Part shown: positions 34,266 to 46,890 of the stretch, piece by piece | Layout of the letters: every line of letters begins with the position of its first letter | How positions within the stretch are numbered: position 1 is the stretch's first letter | Origin: Synaphobranchus kaupii | Lineage: Eukaryota; Chordata; Actinopteri; Anguilliformes; Synaphobranchidae | Assembly: GCA_029718625.1 (NCBI GenBank) | Contig: CM056376.1 | Location: forward strand, 117,753,906-117,817,905 | DNA length: 64,000 bases | Direction: 5' to 3' | Made by a program: the position numbers and the translations under genes | The notes under the pieces: model-generated | What the model was told of the DNA's origin: nothing | Seen by the model: the letters and a program-made list of their open reading frames with translations, nothing else | The model's database searches: none

Positions 34266-36350
34266 ATGTATATATTGCCATTTTTATTATTCATGGGAGA
34301 TGATGAATAGCATGCTTAATACATGGCTGTACGTCAGCAGCTGTAATTACTTTCAGCCTTCAAATTGCTGATCTGGAATGAGTTATCCAGTCCAAGCTCA
34401 TGACTGACTGAGGCAGTAGAGGTTGGAAGTGAGTATGCCTCTTTGTTCTCCTGGGAGAGATGTGGGCGTGTCTATGTGTGATTGGCTGTCTGCCTGATTC
34501 CATAGGGAGTGACATCACAATCACAGCTGACCTACTTTAGAGTGGCTGTAGGACAACAGCACTGACACACTCTACACACTCTGAAACACACATATACCCA
34601 CACATGCACATACACACCCCCACATATACCTACACAGGCTCATACACACACTCTCTTGACACACACAGGCAATTTACAAGTGCAGTATAGTCATTTAGCT
34701 TTTAGCATCTGCCAAACGCATGTGCCAGTGTCAGACAATGCATTTAACATGGTAAAAACACACACATACACACACATTCTGGGGCATATACACAAACACA
34801 CACACTACTTTCTTGGTTATATCCTTCAGCATATTACCAGCTGTGAATGTGAAGTATTTAAACATACTTATACTAACACTGCTGTTGAATTTGAGGAGAG
34901 GGAGGGATGAGGAGAATGGAGAAAGAGTGATTTGAAGAGAAAGTGTGATTAAGAGGAGAGACCCCCCCCCCCCCCTTCCCTCTCCCTCCACCCTCCATTC
35001 CTCTGGCCGTGGGAGTGGAACAGCAAGCCTGAGGGACTCCTGGCACCAAGCAGACTCCCACACAAAGACCCTCTCTCTCCCTCTTTCTCTCCCTCCCTCT
35101 CTCTCCTTTTATCTTTCCTCTCTGGTGTTGTTCTCTAAAGCTGTTTCTAATTGTCATGCAGGGAGTGGATCTGCAGCACAGTCTGCCCCCCCAAAATAAA
35201 AATAACAAAAACTTTACAGCACACCCCCCATTCCTGTTCCCCTCACTCTCCCACATCCCACCTCTTGGTATGTGTGTGTGTGTGTGTGTGTGAGTGAGAG
35301 ATTGAGTGTCAGTGTATGTGTGTGTGTTTGTATATCTGTGTCAGTTTATGAGTGTGAGTTTGTATATCTTTGAGTGTCAGTGTGAGAGTGAGTGTCAAGT
35401 GTATGTGTGTACAAGCATCAGCACAATGATCTCTTTCACTTGTTATAATTCAGTTGTTTTCAACTTTCCTTTCAAGACTGCATGCAGAATAGTATGGGTC
35501 AGAGAGTAAAGGGTAAAGCAGGAGTGGCAAAGGAAGGATATAATGGAGTACCAGTGGGATACTGTTGTGATAGTGTAGATGAACAACAGAGTACAGCAAG
35601 AATGGAGGGGATTATTGCTGGATTAGAGCAGTGATGGAATAGATTCAGTGATAAATGATAAAGTAGTTATGGAGTAGTGACGGTTTAGAGTACCGAAGGA
35701 ATTAGTCTCCATGGAGAAAGGAGAGGGTAATAGCGTAACAAAACGAAAAAGTCCCTGAAACGGAAAACTGTCACTACAAATGTTTGTGCATTTAACTGTC
35801 ATTGCAGTATTCTGAAATACAATTTAAGTAAAAAAACAAAATAAATTTTCTGCAGTAGAATCCAACAGAAATTCTCAAAAATTGAATTTAAATTATTGCA
35901 CCAAACAATAAAATTACCGCTACAAAATTACCTCAATGCTTCAGCAATCTCTGTAACGTCACAAAATAAACGGTTACTTTGGTTCTCACTGCCATCTGCT
36001 GGTGAATAATTAGGACTGCAGGTTGGCTGTAGTATCTGCAGGCTGTGTGGTTACCTTTTAAATCCATAGGCCTTGAAAACAATCCACTGGCCTTGGAAAT
36101 AATTTTGGAGGCCAAAGTACATTCATAAATCTCTTGATCAGTTATATGCTTTGGCTAAAGGACAGCATGAGTTGGCTAGCTAGGATCTTAGATAAAGATC
36201 ATATTATTTGCTCATATAATAAACTATACTTGATTGTTTGTTTTAAGTAACTTGTTTTTCTCCCTCTATTTTTATGATCTCTTTTATGTAATGTTAGTAA
36301 ATTTTAATAATTTTACTCATAGAATTAATAGAGCACAAACACAAAAACTC
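34238..36350. other. Non-coding, promoter-like patches and simple repeats
   Basis: An inverted CCAAT box (GATTGGCT, 34480) and a CRE-like TGACATCA (34511) lie close together, followed by CA-rich DNA (34580-34805), a C-run (34965-34979), CT-rich DNA (35070-35110) and GT-rich DNA (35270-35410). This could be a promoter for the upstream ndrg2 transcript, but no exon can be shown. 35420-36350 is plain AT-rich sequence. Confidence 0.3.
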
Positions 36351-38578
36351 TAAGATGATCTTAACTCTAAGATGCTTTACGCCTACTTTAAAAACCCCAT
36401 AGGCTGTAGCGAGAAATACCAGCTTGGCTAAATAATACAGTTGACTTTGGTACCTGATCGAATTAAAAAACAAAGTACAGAATGTCCATTACAGGTCACG
36501 TAGGCTATTCACGGGTAGGCTAAACATTCAAAGTATGCTAGGCTACAAAGCTCGGATATTTCGTTGAAAAGCGAGGCTACACATAAGCATCAGTCTGCCT
36601 CTGTTCACTCATGCGCTAGAAATAATACAATTAGCCTATTTCAATTTTCTTGGCAAATAGGTAATTTGTATACTCATTTAGTAACGTTAGCCTAATACCA
36701 AATATTCTTGTCTGTGGCTATGCCACCGTGACATTTCAGGTATTGGGCATCTGGCACATCAATGAATCTAAACATTCCAGTTGTGGAAAGGTTAAGAAAA
36801 ACTAATTTGAAAAACAACGTAGCCAAAGACCTGCGTAATCAATAGCAAAACATTAAAACAAAAAAAAAAATCATGAAATCCTTGAATTAAAGTAGGCTAT
36901 TTTTCCTTACCATTTCCCGTATTTTCTTTATTAATATGCATTAGCCTATTATAAAACTGCCTGTGCGAGCGCATGGAGGAACATTTGTAGAGGGAAAAGC
37001 TTAATTCTAAGAATTATTAAAATGTAGGGTAGGCTACTATTTATTTGACAAGGTAAGCTAATAGGCTACTCGCTATAGCCGCCCGGCAAGCCATTTAACG
37101 AGTCATTTGCCATAATAGAGCCATCTTGAAAACGACTACACTACAGTCGTCTAACAGCTCAGGGCCAGCTATCAAACTAATGTATTTGCATTCCATTGTA
37201 AAAATTGAGCGTTGGCCAAGTGCTGGCTGCGTGTTATTTGCCGAGTGCGACTGTGAGCCGACAATGCCAGATCTGGGCCAACTCCGATGGGTAGCCTATC
37301 GATGGGCTACTGTGCAGCAGTGCTTCACAAAATGTACGACAGAATCCCCCAAAATCGGAGTCCGGTCCAAATAGGTTGAAAAACAAAATTCCTAGAGAAT
37401 GGCTTGCAAAAAAAGGCTCTTAAATAAAAACACAGAGAAGGGTGATTTGCTAGGTAAAATGTTGTGGTCTAAATAATTCTGTGTTCATTGTTCTTTCCCG
37501 AAAGTTGGAGACGTCTCTGCCGCTTCGCGCTTTCACGAAATGGCGTCTGACCGATGGTGCAGACGACCTGACACTGGACACCCTATGACCCCGCTGCGCG
37601 ACCCCGCCCTTATTTTTAATAATCTTATTTTACTGGTTCCCAATTCCGCCATAAGCTTTTCATTCAGTGGCTATTACATCTGTCACTTTAATAGTTATGC
37701 CACACCCTTTGAAAGAGACGTTGGTAATTGGATAATAGCGATGATAGTCAGCCAATAGACTGTCACACAATAATAGATCTGGCTCGGGGAAATCACAGAA
37801 CTTCTGTGGGGAAAATGCACTGAAGTCTGAACTCTATAAGAAAGTTCTGTGTGAAAATGCTTCGGTGCGGACCACAGAACTACCTGTGGTGGGGACTCGT
37901 TTTTTGCCATGTCGGGCTCTAGCCTATGGTGAAGCTGACCTTACATGCAGATCTAGGACCAGATTTCCCAACCCCAATTGTAACTTTAACTTTAAACAGC
38001 GAAATTGATCCTGAATCAGCAGCCAAGGGAAACATTGTAATTTTATATATCTTATGCCTATGTGAAATGAGAAAATTATAGTTGGCTAAGCTACATTTTC
38101 GCACTTTTTGGCATTATTGATCGCGTAGCCTACAGATGACGAAATTGTGGTAGCCTACAAATACGATAATTATCGTAGGCTACGCTACATCTATCAGACT
38201 ATCGGTCAGCTCCTCGAATGACTGTAGCCTACAATGCATTATCAACCTATGAGTGGGTTCGATTTAGTGAACCGGTGCGCTGTTACCATAGACTGTATAA
38301 AAATAGGCTGTTACGCCCACGTTGGTGACGCTCCCCGGCGAAGACGGGCGAATGAGGGGTTTTCTTGTTTATTTAAATCGAACAGGAACCGGCGGAAACA
38401 TGGCTCAACAAGCCGACCCAGCCGTAATCGCTGCGAGGTCGTCGTCATCATAACATTACGCCGCCGGTGCATCAAGAGTAGCCTACGCCGGTTCTTTTAA
38501 ATAGCACGCAATCAATGCTAATCCGGTTAACCCGGTCCATGCCCGAACGCTCTCAATGTTACTGTATACTGTATATAG
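36351..38578. other. TAGGCTA-rich non-coding DNA
   Basis: No gene recognised. Some 17 copies of TAGGCTA/TAGCCTA or near forms in 2 kb. At 38286-38300 ATAGACTGTATAAAAATAGG resembles a common fish interspersed repeat (from memory). Confidence 0.45.
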
Positions 38579-38580
38579 TG

Positions 38581-40120
38581 CAGTGCATAGGTATTTGGAC
38601 AGTGACATTGACAACTTTTGGTGTTTTGGCTCTGTACTCCAGAACATTGGATTTGAAAGAAAACAATGAATATCAGGAGATTGTCAGCTTTAATTTGAGG
38701 GTATTCACATATTGGTTGATCCGTGTAGAAATTGCAGCCCTTTTTATGCATAGTCCCCCCATTTTAAGGGAGCAAAAGTAATTGGACAATTGTCTGTTTC
38801 TTGGCCAGCTGTGTGTCACTGCATCATTAGTTCATGCACAAGAAAGCTAACAAATGGTCTAAAATTGATTCTAGATTTGGAATTTGGAGTCTAGTGCTGT
38901 TGTATCTAAACATGAGGGCCAAATAAGTGTCAATGTCAGTAAAGCAGGCCATCATGAGGCTGAAAAATTAGCCAAAGACATAGCCAAAACATTGGATGTG
39001 TCGAAAATTAACTTTTTGATGCATTATTAGGAAGCAGGAATGTGTTGGGGAGCTCAGCAATAGCAAACAACCCGGTAGACCACGGAAGACCACTGCAGTG
39101 GATGACCGAAGAATACTTACAGTTGTGAAGAAACACCCCTTTTAAAATGATCGTATTTGTACCACAACAGTCCAAGAACACTCTCCAGGACGCAGGCATA
39201 GGTGTACCAAATACTACCATAAAGACAAGACTACACCAACATAACCTCAGAGGGTTCACCACAAGATGCAAACCACTGGTAAGCCTCAAGAACAGAATGT
39301 ACAATAAAAACTGTAGAGTTCTGGAACAAAGTCTTATGGACAGATGAGATGAGCATTAACCTGTATCAATGTGATGGAAAGAGGAAAGTGTGGAAAAAGA
39401 AAGGAACTGCTCATGATCCAAAGCACCCCCCTCATCTGTTAAACACGGTGGAGGTGGTGTTATGGCTTGGGCATGTATGGCTGCCACTAGAACTGGCTCA
39501 CTTGTCTTCATTGATGATGTGACTGCTGAAGGCAGCAGCAGGATGAAACATAATTCACAGAAACATCTTATCTGCTCAGATTCAACCAAATGCCTCAAAA
39601 CTCATTGGACAGCACTTCACCTTGCAGCAGGACAATGAACCCAAACATACTGCTAAAGCAACCAAGGAGGTTGAATTGCACATGCTGAAGACAAGACTGC
39701 CGGCAAATCACCCCAGAAACAAACACCAACTGAAGTCGGCTACAGTACAGGCCTGGCAGAGCATCACCAGGGAAGACACCCAGCGTCTAGTCATGTCTAT
39801 GGGTCACAGACCAGGCAGTCATCAATTGCAAAGGATTTACAACCAAGTACTAAATATGACAACTTTATTATAATAATTAAAATTATGTTAATTTGTCCAA
39901 TTACTTTTGCTCCCCTAAAATAGGCAGACTATGCATAAAAAGGGGCTGTAATTCCTACATGGATCACTGGATATGGATGTAAATACCCTCATATTAAAGC
40001 TGACAGTCTGCACTGCAACCTCATTAATTGTTTCATTTCAAATCAAAATATGCCAGAGTAAGCTACAGAGACAAAACAATAAAACTTGTGTCACTGTCCA
40101 AATACTTACGCATTGTACTG
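38581..40120 (+). mobile_element. Full-length but dead Tc1-like transposon
   Basis: 1.54 kb with inverted ends of about 215 bp (CAGTGCATAGG, TATTTGGACAGTGACA at the left; TGTCACTGTCCAAATACTTA at the right, followed by TA). The transposase on the plus strand (about 38950-39870) is readable only across many frame breaks: ANNPVDHGRPLQWMTEE-like text, LHQHNLRGFTTRCKPLV, KHGGGGVMAWACMAATRTGS, LHLAAGQ. HGGGGVMAWACMAA is the classic block around the second catalytic Asp of Tc1 DDE transposases. Nearest to a complete element in the window, but inactive. Confidence 0.88.
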
Positions 40121-40356
40121 TACACACTGCACACTACAGTAAAAATTTTTACTGAGTTTTCCTGTGGTTTTTAAATGTAGCTCTTTTGCAAAAAAAAAAT
40201 TTTCAATGTGCTCAGGACTGCATTTACTGTAGATTTGAAATTGTTGCAGGAGTGTGAGTGCCCCTGCTGGGGGGTAGTTTGGTGCAAGAGTGTGAGTGCC
40301 CCTGCTGGGGTGGGAGGGGGGTAGGTTGATGCAGGTGTGCAAGAGTGAGAACCTTT

Positions 40357-40895
40357 TGTACATAGTCCCCTCCATTTTCAGGCATCAAAAAATATTGGAC
40401 AGTTTAACATAATGTAGAATAAAGTAATCGTTTTTTATATTTGGTCACATGCATGCCATGACTTCCTGATGTCTGTGACCCAACAATATCAAAAGACACT
40501 TGATATCTTATTTTCTGGTACTCTTACAAGCCATACTATAACTTCTCTGCATTTGAATGGATCTCTATGGGAATTGGGGGGTGGGACTAGATTTAGCTGT
40601 AAATTATGCTGGAACAGTATGGAATACATGGTTGGCGAAATGGCTGTAAGTCATCAAGGGTCTGAGGTATCAAACGAGCCTCAGACCATCACTCTGCTGC
40701 CAGATATGCAGTAGATATGGATGGATAACGTGAAGGGTTGTTTCTCCTGACTTATTTTTCCATAGAGTTCAATAGGAAAATGAGTCAGGAGAAACTTCAA
40801 TTAAATATATGTGAAAGAGAATTTACAAATCACTGCTTTCTGCTTTTATGTGCATTTTACATACTGTCCCAACTTTTTTGGAATTGGGGTATGTA
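40357..40895. mobile_element. Chimeric element: two Tc1 families joined by the module
   Basis: Left part CATAGTCCCCTCCATTTTC belongs to the GGACAGTGACAC family. The middle 40452-40800 is a one-arm fold-back module plus turn. The right part, CAAATCACTGCTTTCTGC to TTTTTTGGAATTGGGGTATG, is the end of the AAAAAAGTTGGGACAG family seen complete at 26881-27565. Confidence 0.82.
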
Positions 40896-43800
40896 TATTC
40901 TATATACACTATACATCATACGCTTACACTATAATATACTATACACACACCACACACTGTAATATACAATTTACATATGATATACGCTCTGTTGCACATA
41001 CACCTTATATTATACACACACTACCTAATATATACACAATACACAAATCACACACACTATACACTACACACATGTTCATGTAGACACATGCAAGACTGTC
41101 TGTCATTGTGCTGTGATTGGCCTGTCAATCTTTGTGCTGTGATTGGCCTGTCTGTCTTTGTGCTGTGATCAGCCTTCTTTGTGCTGTGATTGGCTTAGAC
41201 TACGGGAGGGTATTCCTCTTCAGCGAATGAGCTCTCAGAGGCGGCGGAGGCAGAAAATAGCACGGCAGGACACCACAGAGAGTGAGGATGATGGGGGGCG
41301 GAGCCAGAGAGCCCATCGCTGGAGTCTCCACCTCAGCCCCCACCGCACCCACAACGCACTATCCTGGAGGTACAGCACACCTACTACATATCTACTACAC
41401 ATCTATACCACACACATACTACACAGTGCATGCTGCACGCTTATACTACTCATTACAGGCTACACCCCACCACAAGCACATTTATAGCACAAACTCTGTG
41501 GGATACGGCATTCAGCACACTGTTAAACCTGCCCCTGTACAGATATTCTATATTCAAAAGTACAAGTTCATCGAACATATCTGAACATATTGTATGAACA
41601 CCCCCCCCCCCCCCCTCTCTCTCTCTCAGGTGTGTGTGTGGGGGGGGGCACTACATGGAGCTCCAGCTGAAGACCCCAGAAGCAGGGTGTAGAATGGGGT
41701 GTAGACATGAGTGTGGCCACTCGTCCTCATCATGCCTCTGTCATCATCCTCATGGTTTTTCTCTTGCCTCAGGCCCACACGACACCCTCCTTCTAAAAAC
41801 TCCCATACCTGCCTCTACCTGTGTGCACTGACCCTGTACATACTGTTAAACTCTCCCCAAAACCCTGGATGTAACAGTAAACTAGGGTTCCTCTATACTT
41901 TTAACTTTTGACTGTAAAAGTTGTTTGCTAATCGATATAAAATGAATGATCGCTGTAATTTAATAGGGTCAAAAGTACGTATTCACAATAACAGTTTGAA
42001 GACCAATGTTGAAAATGTAAAATAATTGATACTGAGATATAATTGGCTTAGATGTAATATTTTATACACAATATCTATGACCAATACAATATGTATATAA
42101 ATGAAAATGGTGCATCTCTCAGGTAAAAATACGTAAATATGGTAAAGCTGTTGGTTAGGCTGTATCATTCCTCAGTAAAAATGTTTTTTTTATGCCATGT
42201 CGCTTTTCCTCTCACTGTCTCACTCATACTCACACACACACACTGAAATACTCGCACACATAAATGTGCAAACAAACATAGTTCACTGTTCTTTCTCACA
42301 CACACACACTCAGACACACACACATACACACTGAAAGTTTGAAGTCAACTGTTCAGAAGATGCTTAGTTTCTATCTATAATGGGGGGAGTTGGGTTCGGA
42401 GGGCCAGATGCAACAGAGAGATCAAAAAGTGTCTCCGAAAATCGGAAACACCACTAGAGTGAAAGATTTCACAAACAGAGAGAAAAGGATGACAAAAAAT
42501 GGAGCAAAAAACTCCCGGCGCAAAGCCAAACGAAAAACAACCCTAAAAACAGGGCGAGGCTCAACACATTGAGCAGAAAATAGATAAACAGAAATTACCT
42601 TTGAGTCTCAGTAGAAAAGAGACTAAACAAAGGGAGAAAAAACAGAACTGAAAATAATATTTCCGTGGTACTGGAAAAAATAAGCTCGTAGATACGAGTG
42701 CCGGCAAAGGAAATACCTCTCCTCCTCACACGAGGGTTTAGTAAAAAGAGAGGTGAAAAGAAAAACAAAAAAAAAAACAATTCCTCCAGCTCACAACTTC
42801 AGCGAGTAACAAAATAAGAGGAAGTAGAAAGAAGCATAAAATATAGGAATGCCTCTTTTAAAAAAAAAAACAGAAAAGAAGGAAGACTAACAAACAGAGT
42901 AGAGAAAGGGAAAAGAAAAGATCAAGAGATCTAAACCCTAACTCTAACTGGAATAGTTCTGCTTTTAATAAGAACAACAAGGAAACAATCTCTATTCCTA
43001 TACCTTTACCGGCTCCGTGTAAAATGCAAGTAATCTCGAAGCACCGGAAATCGGAAACCAGAGCTAAATATAGCCGGCAGGAAACCACAAACAGGTGCGG
43101 AGGATAATTGCAGAGCAAGATGAAAACACTGGAACGGAAGGCGGAAAATCCGATAGAGTGCACGACTCTGCAAAAAGAAAGAACGAACGCCGAAATAAAA
43201 CGAGCCTGCCGAAAACCATGACACTATCTTCATACAGATTTGAGGTTTTATAGCTTGTGAGTCAGTATTTTATCCAAAGTCAGTGACAAAGAATGGGTTT
43301 GTCAACAAAAAAATATTATTTTGATCATAATATCATATTATTTTATTTTGATCTCCACAGCAAGTCTGTTGACATTAAGTAAAATGAATTTTTACTTTGA
43401 TTGGCAACTTCCAAAGCATTATTATACTAGTTTAATGATCAAAAATTAGATTACTGTACATAAGTCTTTGGGTTCTCTAGCTAAAAGCCTAAGATAAACA
43501 ATTTTCAGCTATACTGTAGCTACGGTAGCTTGTTAAGTCTAGTATGTTTACATTGGTTGGCAAGCAAACCACACATTAGCTTTTAGTTATGTACCGATAG
43601 TGAGCAAAAACATGGAACCACCAATATAAAGTAATTTAACAGGGTGAGAGGCAGCAACAGTATGCACCATGCACATGGTCTGGAGCTATGCAGGAGGAAT
43701 AATACACGGCTCTTCCAAGAGAAAGCCAATGAACTCTTGCTTGTTGATAGGAAGTGGGAAAACCGCTGTCTCTGACATTGTTCCAGAATATTCCATAAGT

Positions 43801-43914
43801 GTGTCTGGGTTCAGAGCTGGTGATTGAGAAGGCCATGCTCCTCAAACCAAACTGTAGGGGGGTGAGTTGGGTGACTGATCGTGTTCAATGTGTGTAGCAA
43901 TGTTCAGTATGTTT
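40896..43914. other. Region 3' of klhl33, no confirmed gene
   Basis: CA/TA-rich DNA at 40900-41080; a TGTGCTGTGATTGGCCTGTC repeat at 41105-41195. 41231-41375 has an Arg/Ser-rich frame (MSSQRRRRQKIARQDTTESE) with an AG before and GT after; it might be an exon but has no recognised relative. 42380-43220 is A-rich with no pattern. 43590-43860 resembles a transposase-flank remnant (GGAGCTATGCAGGAGGAATA, GGTTCAGAGCTGGTGATTG). Confidence 0.35.
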
Positions 43915-44345
43915 GAACATGTGCAGCGTGTTTAGAAGCTTTAACGTGTAGTGTGTTTAGTATCTTTAACATGTGTAGTGTATCTAGTATCCTTATCATG
44001 TGTAGGAAGTTTAGTATGTTTGTACAATGTGTATTGTGTTTAGTAGGCTATGTTTAACATGTGTATTGTGTTTAGTAGGTTATGTTTAACATGTGTAATG
44101 TGTTTAGTATCTTTATCATGTTTACTATGTTTAGTAGCTTTAACATGTGTGATGAGTTTAGTAGCTTTAAACATTGTGATGAGTTAGTATCTTATCTTGT
44201 GTAGTGTGTTTAGTATCTTTATCATGTGTAGTGTGTTTAGTATGTTTAACATGTGTAGTGTGTATAGTATGTTTAACATGTGTAACGTGTTTAGTATGTT
44301 TAACATGTGTAACGTGTTTAGTATGGTTTAACATGTGTAACGTGT
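43915..44345. repeat. 27-bp GTGTTTAGTATCTTTAACAT minisatellite
   Basis: About 16 variable units of GTGTTTAGTATGTTTAACAT plus GTGTAAC, becoming regular towards the right. Ends about 90 bp from the klhl33 stop codon, so it lies in or just beyond the 3' untranslated region. Confidence 0.9.
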
Positions 44346-44433
44346 TTAGTGACCACAATCCTCCACTCAGATCAGGATGTGGCCTCAAGTGTGCGCTCAA
44401 AAGAGGCAAATGAGGTACAGCCATGTTGGGGTG

Positions 44434-44957
44434 TCAGTGGCGTAAATGGGGGGGCAGGATGCACAGGCAGGCCCGTATGTCAGTGTTAGGGCCTGGCATG
44501 CGCCCCATGTTCTCCCAGCACTGGGAGGGGGGGTGATACCTGTGCACCAGCGGGGAGTCGCTGTCGTCATCCTGGCAGTACCCGGCCCAGCAAGTAGACC
44601 CTGCCCTCCAGCACGGCGGAGGCTTGAGCCTGCGTGGGTGCACCGGCAGGGGTGCAATCGCAGTCCAGGTGTCGCTGCGCGGATCGTACACCTCGCATGC
44701 CAGCTGGTCGCAGTAGAAGCTGCGCAGGTTACACACCCCTCCCCGCCACATAGAGACGGTCCCCCCAGGCTCTCCATGCAGTGCAGGGGCGCGGTCCCCA
44801 CCCATGTCACACAGGTAAGTGCTGCCCCTCTCCGGGTGATACAGGAACATGGACACCAGGCACTGGTACCTGCAGTTAAAACCCCCCGAAACAAAGATTT
44901 CTCCCTCCCACAGCGCCCCCGCCTGCCACTCAGGGTGCGTCCAGAGGGTGAGCCAGA
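44434..44957 (-). CDS. klhl33: klhl33 last exon, Kelch repeats 3-6, frame-disrupted
   Basis: Encodes WLTLWTHPEWQAGALWEGEI, FVSGGFNCRYQCLVSMFLYH, then VCNLRSFYCDQLACEVYDPR, SDTWTAIAPLPV and YCQDDDSDSPLVHRYHPPSQ, CWENMGRMPGPNTD, ACLCILPP and a stop at 44434. Human KLHL33 ends similarly (VSGG, SLMHYDP, ACILTLP). Kelch blades are recognised by GG doublets and Y-(6)-W spacing. At least four single-base shifts are needed: around GDRAP, at a G run before YVAGG-like text, at GGGGAGGGG, and twice in PHAGSSAVLEGRVYLLGG-like text. The acceptor (CCCAG) follows a C-rich tract. KLHL proteins are usually CUL3 ubiquitin-ligase substrate adaptors; the KLHL33 substrate is not known to me. Confidence 0.85.
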
Positions 44958-45497
44958 CTGGGGAGGGGGGAGGGGGGGGGGGGTGTTTTATGTCACACAA
45001 TTATGAACAGAGGACAGATTTACAGTGCCCTACATAATGTTTGGGACAAAGGCATATATTTTTCTTGATTTGGCTCTGCTCTCCACAATTTCATGTTTGT
45101 AATCAAATAATGTGGTTAAAGTGCAAATTCTCAGCTTTTATTAAAGGCTTATTTTTATTTTTTTTAAATGTAGAAATTACAGCTCATTTCAAGGCACCTT
45201 GAATCACAGCCATGCTGTTATACAGTATAACAGCACTCCCTTTCGTTTGATATTGATTACATATTCTACAGCTTCTCCTACACATCTACACCCCACAACC
45301 CCACTCCATCCACACCCCACAACCCCACTCCATCCACACCCCACAACCCCACCAATCCACACCACACAACCCCACCCCATGCACACCCCACAACCCCACC
45401 CCATCCACACCCCACAACCTGACCCCATCTGCGCCCCACAACCCCACCCCATCTACACTCCACAACCCCACCCCTAATCTCTACTCCCCCACCATAC
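44958..45497. repeat. klhl33 intron: Tc1 TIR remnant and 24-bp minisatellite
   Basis: 45023-45240 is a single Tc1-like end (CAGTGCCCTACATAATGTTT, GGACAAAGGC, next to TA). 45285-45490 is a 24-bp array CACCCCACAACCCCACTCCA plus TCCA, about nine copies. Confidence 0.85.
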
Positions 45498-45669
45498 CTC
45501 CAACAGTCAGTTTTGGGGCAGTAAACAGGTCACACTGTCCATGTTGTTGTTGATATCTCTGTCCCCTCCGATGGCATAGAAACGCCCCTCTTTCTCCACC
45601 AATGAGAAATTACTCCTGTTTTCCTGCATGTCTGCAAGCCTCAGCCACATGTCCTGCACAGGGTCGTAC
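45498..45669 (-). CDS. klhl33: klhl33 Kelch exon 2, frame-disrupted near its end
   Basis: Encodes YDPVQDMWLRLADMQENRSN, FSLVEKEGRFYAIGGDRDIN, NNMDSV, then (one base shifted) YCPKTDCW. Human KLHL33 has FSLVALDGKLYALGG and LDSVETYNP here, a close match. Acceptor CCCCCAG lies beyond a C run of about 15; donor is GTATGG, phase 2. A 24-bp minisatellite in the intron ends about 15 nt from this donor. Confidence 0.86.
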
Positions 45670-45935
45670 CTGGGGGATTGGGGGGGGGGGGGGGGCACAA
45701 GCAGGTGCTTACTGCCCTGTTTACGGTGATAAATACACTGTCCTATCACATATACTTCCTGTCCTATCACACACACTCCCTGTCATAAGCATTGGCTATA
45801 CACTATGATATATACAATATGATATGATATGTTTACAGTGTCCTTACACTAAAAAAGCTCAAATTATATCAAATGAAATGGAGAAAAAACTGACACACAG
45901 GGCAAAAAAGCACATCAGAAACCATGTTGATTCAC

Positions 45936-46190
45936 CTGTATGCAGATTTTAGGGTGTCAGACTTGGCGTAAAAGTGGCACCCTCCAAACACGTACAACTG
46001 GCCCCCTAGAACCCCGAGGCCATGCCGAAAACCGGGGGGGGTCAGGCATTTCACCCAGAAGCCTCCACTCCACGTCCTTCAGCAGGCCAGTGTGATTGCG
46101 CCTGGCGTGGGCAAACCACAGCTGCTGCTGGGCCGTCTCCGGCCTGAATCGAGGTCCAGCCAGTCCCCCCCAACCAGAACCAGCGTCTCC
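45936..46190 (-). CDS. klhl33: klhl33 Kelch exon 1, frame-disrupted
   Basis: Pieces in three frames: ETLVLVGG, DWLDLDS, then RPETAQQQLWFAHARRNHTG, LLKDVEWRLLGEMPDPP, and GFRHGLGVLGGQLYVFGG, CHFYAKSDTLKSAYR. Human KLHL33 has FRHGAASLAGSELYVCGG, DFYSHSNTL at the same place. One shift falls in a run of eight C (MPDPP to GFRHG), another in a run of six G. Donor GTGAAT, phase 2, matches the next exon start. The acceptor at 46191 is the best candidate but its phase does not fit exon BACK without one more indel. Confidence 0.82.
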
Positions 46191-46297
46191 CTGGGATGCC
46201 TCACTCTGCACATCTCCCGTGAATCTGAGGCCCCGAACCTCGAGAACGAAGCAACCGTAGAGCTCCACCCCCCTTCAACTCACTGGCCCCCGCCCAC

Positions 46298-46888
46298 CTC
46301 TAACTGTAGCTCCACTGCCCGCACCTCCCGGAACTCTCGGAAGGTCATGAGTGAGAAGCGGACCGTGGCCATCACCTCTGAGGCCCTGCCCAGCCGGGCG
46401 GGGTCAGCCTGCAGCCAGGCAACAGCGGCACGGAAACAACAGTCAGCTCAGAAGGAGGGCACAGCGCATCGCAGCCAGAACCGCCAGCAGCCTCTCCGCT
46501 GGGAGGTCCAGGAACTTTGGCGTGTCCGCTACTTCTCTGGAAGTGGCTGAGCAGGAATTCCTGGGCCTCCTCCTGCAGGTCACGTATCCCTAAGCCTCAG
46601 TGAAGGCGGCCACATCCAGGCATGAGCGGGCATCCATGCGACTGCGCAGGAAGTGCAGACAGAGTGGCAGGGCCGGACGCAGCTGCAGCTGCAGAGCTGT
46701 GCATGCTTCTCAAACACGCTGTCCCACCCCAGGCACAGACACCCCGTGTAGCAGCAGCGCAGCAGCTCCCCAAACACCTCCCCCTCCAGGGACCCGCAGC
46801 TCCACTTGCTCCTGCCGAGACTCCCTCATCCCGCAGCAGAACATGCCCCGGAAATACTCACTGCAGGCTGCCAGGATCACCCTGTGGG
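46298..46888 (-). CDS. klhl33: klhl33 BTB C-half and BACK exon, frame-disrupted
   Basis: Starts AHRVILAACSEYFRGMFCCG, MRESRQEQVELRV (BTB core), then EGEVFGELLRCCYTGCLCLG, and the BACK domain: LPLCLHFLRSRMDARSCLDV, AAFTEA, GIRDLQEEAQEFLLSHFQ, ADTPKFLDLPAERLLAVLA, FRAAVAWLQADPARLGRASE, VMATVRFSLMTFREFREVRA. About six +1/-1 shifts are needed (CCC before LEGEV, after HAQLC, at TEAYG where one base is missing, after HFQ, at ASDALC, at TVFRAA). Residue conservation is otherwise good. The acceptor CCCCAG directly follows a GA/CT-rich tandem repeat (46895-47015). Human KLHL33 has matching FAYSG and ELRRVRAA text. Confidence 0.83.
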
Positions 46889-46890
46889 CT

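Noticed and set aside
41231..41375. Arg/Ser-rich coding exon on the plus strand
   Set aside because: AG and GT flanks exist but there is no recognised homology and no partner exon; kept only as a note.
42390..42572. Lys-rich small protein
   Set aside because: A-rich sequence bias explains the composition; no conserved motif.
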